A DNA stretch of 16,354 bases from Beroe ovata (taxonomy: Eukaryota; Ctenophora; Nuda; Beroida; Beroidae), in contig CAMPET010000435.1 in the NCBI GenBank assembly GCA_946803715.1, positions 3,672 to 20,025 on the forward strand. The letters run 5' to 3'. The number at the start of each line of letters is the position of its first letter. The stretch's first letter is position 1. Of this stretch, positions 1 through 7,557 are shown one piece after another. Made by a program: the position numbers and the translations under genes. Under the pieces are notes generated by a model. The model was not told the origin of the DNA. It did not search any database and saw only the letters and a program-made list of their open reading frames with translations.

Positions 1-618
1 TCTTTATCAGCACAACTGGTTTCCTTCGCTCTTTCACCGGAGAGTTATTTTGTACAAAGGTTGGAATAATGTGAAACAAAGAGGTCAGGTACATAACACA
101 CACACAATAGAGGGGGGGAAAGGGGGGAGGGGAGAAGGGGGAAGAAAGGAATCGATTATCGGGGATAAGAGGGAACACACGCGCACATAGGTGCACTTCA
201 CTGTTATCAATCTGTGGCGTCGTAAAGACGTTCAATAAAGATATTATTATGGATCGACCTAGACCATTTTGATGTTATGTTTGAACACGGTATGAAACGA
301 AACAATCCGAGATCATCAGAGAATTACAGCTGCATACACATTACACTGTAATTGACACAGTGTGGTAGACGGTAGTACAGGTCTGCATAAAATACACTGT
401 AATTAACTAGTAATAGCGGTTTTGCATACAGCGTACTGTGTATGATAGCGCACTGCAACAGTAACCACTCGACCTTGACGCACACTCTCGGTACATTTGA
501 ACAAATGGGGATGAATTCAAATTTTGGTGAAGTGGTGTCAAGTTGAAAGAACACAAAAGTGGTGTCAATGTCACAAACAATAGTGGTGTCAACAGATAAC
601 TGGTGTCAATGTGTCTAC
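1..618. other. Left edge: intron of the Pumilio-like gene, no exon proven
   Basis: This is probably intron 3' of the 619-771 exon. The first 50 bases read on the minus strand as a plausible basic peptide (NNSPVKERRKPVVLIK), but no convincing acceptor precedes it, so I do not call it as an exon. The rest holds a short (CA)n run (101-107), a G-run block (112-141) and AT-rich sequence with repeated GTGGTGTCAA phrases around 530-607. Confidence 0.4.
112..141 (+). other. G-run block, quadruplex-capable
   Basis: Four G runs of 7, 6, 4 and 5 bases (112-118, 122-127, 129-132, 137-141) are separated by one to four bases. This fits the usual four-tract quadruplex pattern on the plus strand. In the minus-strand transcript the same bases are a C-rich pyrimidine tract within an intron. 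Confidence 0.5.
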
Positions 619-771
619 CTGAACTATCGCGGCAACTTGTGGCGTGTTGCCGTTCATGACACCACCACCGCCTCCGCCGGGAGCAGCAGAGTACTCCACC
701 ATTGGTGCTGTGTCCTCGTCCTCATACACCTTCTCGTACACAAACTCTTTTCCACTGCCGCACGTCATTCC
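619..771 (-). CDS. Pumilio-like gene, acidic/tyrosine then poly-glycine exon
   Basis: 51 open codons lie between the acceptor CCGCTAG (plus-strand CTAG at 772-775) and the donor CAG|GTAGAC (619/618). The peptide begins GMTCGSGKEFVYEKVYEDED, then has a six-glycine run and an NGNTPQ segment. Both ends are phase 0, so it follows the 2704-2868 exon directly. The acceptor is preceded by about 110 nt of almost pure pyrimidine on the minus strand. An internal ATG at 768 means this could instead be a first exon. The long pyrimidine tract makes an internal exon more likely. Confidence 0.65.
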
Positions 772-3521
772 CTAGCGGGAGGGAGGGAGTGGGGTGAAGG
801 GGAGGGAGTGGAGGGAGTAGGAAGCGAGGGAGGAGGGGGTGTGGACCGAGGCTAGGGAGTGGGGAGGGAGGGATTGGGGAGTGGGGTGAGGCAATAATAG
901 CAACAAATCGGTAAATATAGTCGAGCAACACAGTGGAGACACTTAGCGATCAGTGAAGAAGTGATCAATCAACATAACAAAGACAGAGGGAAGTAACTGT
1001 TTCCGAATCGGTGCCTTGCGACTTGCCAGTGAACTCTAAGAGGGTAGTCAGGGTAACGAGACCCTCATTACGACAGCAATCCTGATTGCCTAATTGGTAA
1101 CCATTTATCTACCCTGACCCTAATTTGGGAATTGTTGTTTTGACTGCCCAGTATTAACTGCCATACTTGGCAAGACGTTCCCTGTGAAGTGTGATGAGGG
1201 AACGCTCATATCAATCTCAATCAATGCTACTCAGTGTGGAGGACAATGGCTACAACTTGCACTCGGCGGTGAACTGCGACAGTGAGTGGCAGACGCAGGT
1301 TTTCTTCATTTAACCACGAACACAACTTGCACTCGGCGGTGGCAGACGCAGTTTTGCTTCAATTTCCACGAACAGCTGTTCAGGTATGAAATATAGCAAT
1401 CCCAAGTCAAATCTCAGTCGCCTCTTCCCCTACACTCTCTACTTTAAACACAGTCACAAAAGAGCAAGGTTATCGAGCTGTGTGAATAACTTATACGTCA
1501 TGGCGTGTGAAATCTGAAACTCTGATAAGGAAGAGAATCGGGTGTAATACACACACACACAAACACACACGTCACACNCACACACACATACACACACGCA
1601 GGAGGTTACTGATTATGACCTCACGAGAGTACACGTCTTGGGTTTCAAGTACACCCTGGTTTTTGAGGTTCCTATGTTCATTGTTCACAAATACAGTGCA
1701 GCGTGGGGGAGGGGAGCAAACGGTTCTAGCAATACTGGGGACCCCTCCCCCTTCATAATGCACATACCCAGCGATACCTTGGCATGGAGCCAAGCAACCA
1801 ATTTACATCCCACCATCACCACCACAGAAGTTGCCTTACAGCGATAATTACCTGCACTGCTACATCATTGTACATTCAATAATTGGGGCCAGGAAATCAC
1901 GTGACGCGCGGCGTGCACGTGCGTTTGCACGTGAACGCGCGCCGCGCGCACGTGCACTACTCACGTGTGAAGTAGTATCTCCCATGTTCCAGATTATCAC
2001 ATACATATACATACACACACGTACACACGTACACATCACTGTACAATGTTGTTCATTTGTCTAGTGCTAGATGATGATATTAGTGTGTAAAACACTTGGG
2101 GCCAATCAGCCTGGTACAGAGCTAGGATAAAGGGATTTGGAAGACAATGAACACGGCGCTGTGTGAGTTAAATACTTCTCAAACAAAGACAATCATAACG
2201 TTGACTGTGCTTTACTTCTCAATCATAGCCCTCGTAATATACAAAGTCTTGTGACTATATGGTCCCATTTGATTAACTGTGTTAACTGTGTTTATCATAC
2301 ACATGTCCACAGTCTAGACTGATCACGTGACAGTAGTTGGAATAAGTCTCTCACTTATCACAGAGGGACACACTCCTTAGACACAATTAGCACCAATTAA
2401 TAACACTCTCGCTGTGCTCAACGCGGGGTTTCAACCACGGGTTTGAAATTGCGAGTTTAACAGTTAAATATTATTGTACACCCGCCATATATGCTATAAT
2501 CAATAACCCAACCGCTCTCGAAACATATAAAACTCCCTCAAAGTGGGCTCTCAGTAAAACAGAATCACGATTCGGGGAGAGAATCGACAACTATTTATAT
2601 ACAGACAGGAACATGTATATTGGAGGGGAGGACTAACCAGTTATTCAGGTTTGGGCGGGATTTCCAAGTGTATAGGTGAAAGGCGGGGTGTGGATTATCT
2701 TACCAGTTTCTCCTGGGCGGGGTTGGGCGGGGTCCCCAACACATACTCTGCCATCTGTAGACCAAGTCCGCCCTGTATTCTGGTGTCGGGTTCGGGGCCG
2801 ACGCCCGCTCCGCTACCGGGGGTCCACGAACTCCTGCTGGAAGAGTACTCTGACCACGCCCCTTCGCTCTGCTGAGGAAATAGGGGGTGTTAGAAATATG
2901 GGGGCTGTGCCAGGAAGAGGGAGGGGGCAGAATTAGGGGTGCAGAATAAGGGGGTTGTGTAAGTGGAAATGGGGGGGTCCAGATAGCTGTAATGTTAGTG
3001 TTGAGTGTGAGTGCTAGATTGTGTGTATGTGAGTGTTAGTGTGTAGTTCATCAATTCCATGAGGGAATAGTGTACACAGAGACTGACACGTGGTCCACAT
3101 GGAATGAAGGAGCCCTAAGTCCTGTGTGTGTGTGTGTGTGTGTCTGTGTCTGTGTGTTTGTGTGTGTGCGTGTCTGTGTTTGTCTGTGTTTGAGAGTGTG
3201 TGTGTGTTTGTGTTTGTGTGTGTGTGTGTGTGTGTCTGAGTGAGTGTATGTGTGTGTTGGGGTGTAGAGCTGATAGAAGGGTGGATAAGAGGCTGTACAC
3301 CCCTTTGCATGAAGCATAACCACCGAGCGGGACAATTATACCATATATGGAAGTACACAGGTTATAAGCCACTTTCCCGCGCGTCGCGCTACATGTTCTG
3401 ACCAATGACAAAGCAGTGATGTCATAGTGTGACTGAAGTGTAATACCAAACAATGATATCAGTTACAAAGCGGCGGGGGATTACTTACTGTGTCTGATCT
3501 CCTACTAACGTCTGATACCAT
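619..3521 (-). CDS. PUM: Probable Pumilio-family RNA-binding protein, N-terminal part (3 exons, runs off left edge)
   Basis: Exons read on the minus strand are 3489-3521, 2704-2868 and 619-771, together 117 residues, all joined in phase 0. The identification rests on the middle exon, which encodes GGLGLQMAEYVL followed by a proline (residues about 44-55). This matches the short conserved N-terminal motif of animal Pumilio proteins (GGLGxxMxEYVL), and an AW pair lies upstream as in the vertebrate proteins. Pumilio proteins bind UGUA-type motifs in mRNA 3' UTRs through a C-terminal PUF domain and repress translation in the cytoplasm. That domain is not in the window and would lie left of base 1. 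Seen: splice sites, open frames and the motif. Inferred: that the three exons belong together and that no exon was missed in the 1.9-kb intron between 771 and 2704. Alternative: an unrelated Gly/Ser-rich protein carrying the motif by chance, which I think unlikely. Confidence 0.62.
772..893 (+). repeat. Polypurine tract (GGGA/GAGT-rich) in Pumilio intron
   Basis: About 120 bases are dominated by GGGAG and GGGGTG phrases with few pyrimidines. On the transcribed minus strand it is the pyrimidine tract directly upstream of the 771 acceptor. Low complexity; short open frames across it are artefacts of base composition. Confidence 0.7.
894..1550. other. Pumilio intron, unique sequence
   Basis: No exon with both splice sites could be supported. 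A local inexact duplication at 1252-1374 is listed separately. Confidence 0.4.
1252..1374 (+). repeat. Local tandem duplication with a 16-bp length difference
   Basis: Two adjacent copies both start ACAACTTGCACTCGGCGGTG (1252 and 1322) and both end in CCACGAAC. The first copy carries an extra 16 bases after CGGCGGTG, bounded by GTG on each side. This is consistent with slippage or a small deletion after duplication. Confidence 0.75.
1551..1600 (+). repeat. (CA)n microsatellite with an N
   Basis: An imperfect CA run is interrupted at 1578 by an undetermined base. It lies in the intron between the 619-771 and 2704-2868 exons. Confidence 0.85.
1601..2703. other. Pumilio intron with E-box-rich GC patch
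   Basis: Apart from the GC patch at 1893-1967 and an isolated CACGTG at 2324-2329, this is AT-rich sequence without a supported exon. The minus-strand open frame around 1572-1793 lacks splice sites and ends inside the CA microsatellite. Confidence 0.4.
1893..1967. promoter_or_regulatory. Cluster of five CACGTG E-boxes in a foldback GC patch
   Basis: CACGTG occurs at 1898-1903, 1916-1921, 1928-1933, 1949-1954 and 1962-1967, separated by CG-alternating sequence. The two sides of the central GTTTG are partly complementary. CACGTG is the canonical site of bHLH-ZIP factors (MYC/MAX, USF, MITF/TFE). Whether this acts as an enhancer or is only a palindrome-rich repeat cannot be told from sequence. 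Confidence 0.5.
2704..2868 (-). CDS. Pumilio-like gene, exon with the GGLG-M-EYVL motif
   Basis: 55 open codons on the minus strand lie between a CAGCAG acceptor (plus-strand CTGCTG at 2869-2874) and a canonical donor CTG|GTAAGA (2704/2703). The coding is Gly/Ser/Pro-rich, has strongly GC-rich third positions, and ends with the motif described for the gene. The tandem CAGCAG is a NAGNAG acceptor: use of the upstream AG would add one in-frame glutamine before the first serine. The exon is both the best-coding stretch and the most GC-rich in the left 5 kb. Confidence 0.75.
2881..2975 (+). other. G-run rich segment upstream of the Pumilio-like exon acceptor
   Basis: Repeated GGGG/GGGGG runs with short spacers occur, including two versions of GCAGAAT-A-GGGG. 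On the minus transcript this is C-rich and sits just upstream of the exon at 2868, where it may serve as an extended pyrimidine tract. Confidence 0.4.
3123..3260 (+). repeat. Imperfect (TG)n microsatellite
   Basis: About 138 bases of TG with TC, TT and AG interruptions lie in the intron between the 2868 and 3489 exon ends. The His/Thr-rich minus-strand open frames here are translations of this repeat and not genes. Confidence 0.9.
3489..3521 (-). CDS. Pumilio-like gene, candidate first coding exon
   Basis: ATG at 3521 opens an 11-codon reading frame (MVSDVSRRSDT) that ends at a perfect donor, ACA|GTAAGT, at 3489/3488. A TGA lies three codons upstream in the same frame, so the frame cannot start earlier without splicing. 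The exon ends in phase 0, matching the phase-0 start of the 2704-2868 exon. It is too short to be recognised by similarity. The case is the donor, the phase and a G at +4 after the ATG. A different upstream exon could equally feed the 2868 acceptor. Confidence 0.42.
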
Positions 3522-4661
3522 GATAATTCACACTAAAGAAGAGGGTCAATGTGTAACAGTGTAACATTGAGTGTAAGACAAATGTGTGTCACAGTATGTG
3601 TGACAGTATACAATTCAGGCTAAGGTATAATTACAGCACTAAAACATTAACTGAGTAGTACGCAGAACGAGAAGTGCGGTTCACACACACGATGAAATTG
3701 TGTGAACTATTTCAACGTGGGAAATGTGGAGCTGTGTCATAATTGCAAATTAGTTTAGTAACAATGCACCAATCAATACGGAGGAAATGATAGCCAACGC
3801 ATTTCATAGGATTCGCTAAGACTGTAATGGGGTTACCCCTCAATCACAAATTAGTTAGAGGTTGCTAATCTCTGTGCGATAATTTGCCTGGGACTAAGAT
3901 CACTTTCCCAGAGTTATTAACGCGTGCAAATTCAATTATCTATCCCCGATTACACTTCATAGTTATGATAAGCACGCAGCATGCCACCTAGCTAAGCGCA
4001 GTATTTCGAGCATGATGAAAAACAGCAAGCAGAAATGGCGGGAAATACAAACTCTGTAGATGGACGCAATTACAGCGGGCAATTACACAGGGGAAATGTG
4101 GAATATCGGGAAATATATGGAACAGGAAAGATAAGCTCAGTATGGGAGGGAAACTTTAGCAGGTATCTTTTCAGTGATGATATCATTTAAACCGGAAACA
4201 CTAAACGGGTACAATCTATCATAAGAAATATTCTTTAACTACTGAGAACAATTCATTTTGGGAAATGTGACGACCCAATCATGGCAATCAGACCTGTTCT
4301 TATGACACATCCACGAACTAGATAATATCAAAGCAAATCTTAAAGAATTCATTGCACAACACACGCACGAACACAAGATCAGAATTTGCACATCGACGAA
4401 TGACAAAATCGAGAATGGGGCATCACTGAAATGGGCAAGTCAGCTTTGGCGGGAAACACACACACAATTATGCGACAATACCACGAAGTTATAACGCAGT
4501 GTGGTATGACATAGTTGTAAAACGTGGTATTCTACAAGGAAACACGAGTTGTGACCGGATAGCGCTCGATTTGAGCGATACAAAATAATGGAGATGCTGC
4601 GCGCGACGCATTTTAACAATGAAATATATTGCGCCGCGCACGACATGGATTTTGGAAAAAA
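3522..4661. other. Region upstream of the Pumilio-like ATG, no gene seen
   Basis: This 1.1-kb AT-rich region holds no supported exon and is the likely 5' UTR/promoter area of the minus-strand Pumilio-like gene. Visible short motifs are CGTGGGAA (3716-3723), matching the CSL/Su(H) consensus, and two GGCGGGAAA E2F-like words near 4037 and 4447. GGGAAATGTG is repeated near 3719, 4092 and 4259. A 9-bp stem GTTCACACA/TGTGTGAAC lies at 3679-3707. Motif matches of this length occur by chance. Confidence 0.3.
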
Positions 4662-4779
4662 CTTGTAGGATTTTACCCTACCATCGGTGCGCGCGATTTT
4701 CAATCCGCCCCGATTTTCAATCCGCCGGCCTTGCCAGGGATAAAATCCCGCCAGCAAGGGTAGGGTGAAATCCTACAAG
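4662..4779. mobile_element. 118-bp MITE with 21-bp terminal inverted repeats and 7-bp target duplication
   Basis: The left end reads CTTGTAGGATTTTACCCTACC. The right end, reverse-complemented, reads CTTGTAGGATTTCACCCTACC, one mismatch in 21. GAAAAAA flanks both sides exactly (4655-4661 and 4780-4786), the expected signature of a DNA-transposon insertion. Inside are two tandem copies of CGATTTTCAATCCGCC and a GC-rich spacer. It has no coding capacity, so it is a non-autonomous element. The superfamily is not assigned. Confidence 0.8.
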
Positions 4780-4786
4780 GAAAAAA

Positions 4787-5280
4787 CTGGCGTAATCAAA
4801 GAAATGAATCAAGGAACTTCTGCGCTGAGATTGATATCCATTCAACTGAATTTCTCGACAGGCCAGGGCCTATCATCTATCGACATTCGACAAGCTAGAC
4901 TGAATTAATCAATCGAATTTGGCCTTGGTCTTAGTTGAATATTAATACAATAACAGTTGGGATTGGTGTTATTGTTTAATGCCACTGCAATATAGTTATA
5001 TGTTCCATTATGTTGGAATTTGATAACGTAGATTTGCAATAGGAGGGCGACTGAACTTTTTAAAATCAGTTAAGTAGTTTTATAGTATACAGATTCATCG
5101 GAATATTAAGATTTCAGAAATAAACAGTGTACAGCTAAAATATCAAAATGGTTTGAAATATAATAGACCAAAAAGTATAAATGAAAAAAGGTATATTTAC
5201 TCTAAATAATGCTAAATCACAGATTATCTAATAAGTCTTTACATAAGATATAATTTGAGTCATCTCTAATTAGTTTTCGT
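4787..5280. other. AT-rich spacer downstream of the SAM gene
   Basis: About 500 bases lie between the MITE and the SAM-gene stop codon. It should contain the 3' UTR of the minus-strand gene, but I see no convincing AATAAA close to the stop. A CCAGGGCC-TATCATC word at about 4863-4877 resembles those at 9611 and 9690. Confidence 0.4.
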
Positions 5281-5430
5281 CTAATCAGCGACTAGACGGG
5301 CAGAGCTCCAAGCAGATCGGATGATTTTCTCAGCTTCCTGAGCTCCGGGATGGAGCAACTGGTACTCCATATTGCTCTCCGGGGTAGACTTCGCGTCTCC
5401 ACTCTGTTGCTCAGCGTATACAATCAGTTC
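5281..5430 (-). CDS. SAM-bPH gene exon 6 (stop codon)
   Basis: The acceptor is TTGCAG at 5431, followed by 49 codons ELIVYAEQQSG...AEKIIRSAWSSARLVAD and TAG (5283-5281). The end looks like the C-terminal helix of a bPH-type domain. The intron to exon 5 is only 86 bp. Confidence 0.87.
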   Translation of the reverse strand, partial: ELIVYAEQQSGDAKSTPESNMEYQLLHPGAQEAEKIIRSAWSSARLVAD

Positions 5431-7526
5431 CTGCAATGAACACAATGAAACTATAGAGTTGATCTATATCATATACGAGTGGAGATAGTATAGATTCTAT
5501 GATGGGGTTTACTTACATGGGCAGTGCAGCAGCATGCGCACTGTCGGGATGTATTCAGTTCCAGATCTTTCACAAATCGAAAATCAATATATTCTTGTTT
5601 CACTGGAGAAGGGAACGGTAATGTTATCATTATGGTTATTGAAGCATGGGTAGAACGCGCGCGTAGCTCCAAACACGTACGTTCGCCGAGGCGCGCACGC
5701 GCGCGTACCGCATAATAAATCGGAGTTTTGCGCATTTGTTACAAAGAAAGCAGTATCGCGCGTTCCGTCTATGACGATGAATGTGCTCCATAATTGATAA
5801 CTTTCGCCAGACTTCATACAAGTGCAATGTATATGCGAGCCTTATATTAATTGTTCACTGCATCACTCAACAAAAGTTATTCATTTTCATGAGTAATGAT
5901 CAAAAGTCGTGGTTGGTGTGCGTTATAGATATACACCGAGTTATAATAAGTTGTTTCCAAACCTAATTTGATGTACAATCACAAAGTTGATTAGATATGA
6001 ATAGTGATTCGATCACAATGTACATTCTACTGAACACACTCTGTAGTGTGCTCATGCTGTGATGTGACTGTTCACTATTGATTATTGAGGCAACAGTGTG
6101 TGTACTTTATAAAGGAGCAATATGTGTCAACTATGCGCTACTACTCACTACTGACTCACTGGATTAGCAATAAGCAAAAGCCCAATGATGAAGTCAAAAC
6201 ACAGTATATGCTGTGCCGGATATGTTTGATAGTCTATGCTATAATAGGGGTTGAATGTCGAGTAACACCTCAGAGAAGCAAGATGGCCCCGAAATTCGAT
6301 TCTTAATCGATTCAGCGTCCAAAAATACATAGAAATCAGTAGTATTTTTAAGAAAATTGGACAAAAATATTTTTCGTGATTTCAGCCGTCCTGAATTGGA
6401 GAATCGCAAAACACAAATCCCAAACTCTTGGGGCCAGAATTGCCAAAAATCATTTTAGACTTTCGAGACATGCCAAGATGTGTATCCGGCCTATTTTTGA
6501 GCGTAGATTACGAATCTATAAGAATTTTCGACCTATCTCATCGAGAAATTGGCGGAATATTGAATCGTGTTCCAGCTCGATTGTAGACTAAAATATCGAT
6601 TATGGATGTCGAGTAACGCCTCAGAGAAGCAAGATAGCCCCGAAATAACATTCTTAATCGATTCAGCGTCCGAAAATACATAGGAATCAGTAGTCTTTTC
6701 GTGAAAATTGGACAAAAATATTTTTCGTGATTTCAGCCGTCCTGAATTGGAGAATCGCAAAACACAAATCCCAAACTCTTAGGGTCAGAAATGTCAAAAA
6801 ACATTTAAGACTTTCAAGACATGCAAAGATGTGTATCCGGCCTATTTTTGAGCGTAGATTACGAATATGAAAGAATTTTGGACCTATCTCAATCGAGAAA
6901 TTGGCGGAATATTGAATCGTATTCCAGCTTGATCGTAGACTAAAATATCGATTATGTATGTCGAGTAACGCCTCAGAGAAGCAAGATAGCCCCGAAATAA
7001 CATTGTTAATCGATTCAGCGTCCGAAAATACATAGGAATCAGTAGTCTTTTCGTGAAAAGTGGACAAAAATATCTTCCGTGATTTCAGCCGTCTCGAATT
7101 AGAAAATCGCGAAACACAAATCCCAAACTCTTAGGGTCAGAAATGTCAAAAAACATTTAAGACTTTCGAGACATGCAAAGATGTGTATCCGGCCTATTTT
7201 TGAGCGTAGATTACGAATATGAAAGAATTTTGGACCTATCTCATCGAGAAATTGGCGGAATATTGAATCGTATTCCAGCTTGATCGTAGACTAAAATATC
7301 GATTATGTATGTCGAGTAACGCCTCAGAGAAGCAAGATAGCCCCGAAATAACATTCTTAATCGATTCAGCGTCCGAAAATACATAGGAATCAGTAGTCTT
7401 TTCGTGAAAATTGGACAAAAATATTTTTCGTGATTTCAGCCGTCCTGAATTGGAGAATCGCAAAACACAAATCCCAAACTCTTAGGGTCAGAAATGTCAA
7501 AAAACATTTTAGACTTTCGAGACATN

Positions 7527-7557
<31 letters not shown>

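Noticed and set aside
1572-1793. Minus-strand 73-codon frame as an extra Pumilio exon
   Set aside because: No pyrimidine-tract acceptor, no donor before it enters the CA microsatellite, and no similarity.
3014-3453. Minus-strand open frames rich in His/Thr (94-114 codons)
   Set aside because: Translation of the imperfect TG microsatellite.
6687-7067. 126-codon minus-strand open frame and similar 75-codon frames in the satellite
   Set aside because: They recur because the unit is 351 bp (divisible by three). Differences between units are not biased to synonymous sites in any way I can see, and the frame is not bounded by plausible signals.
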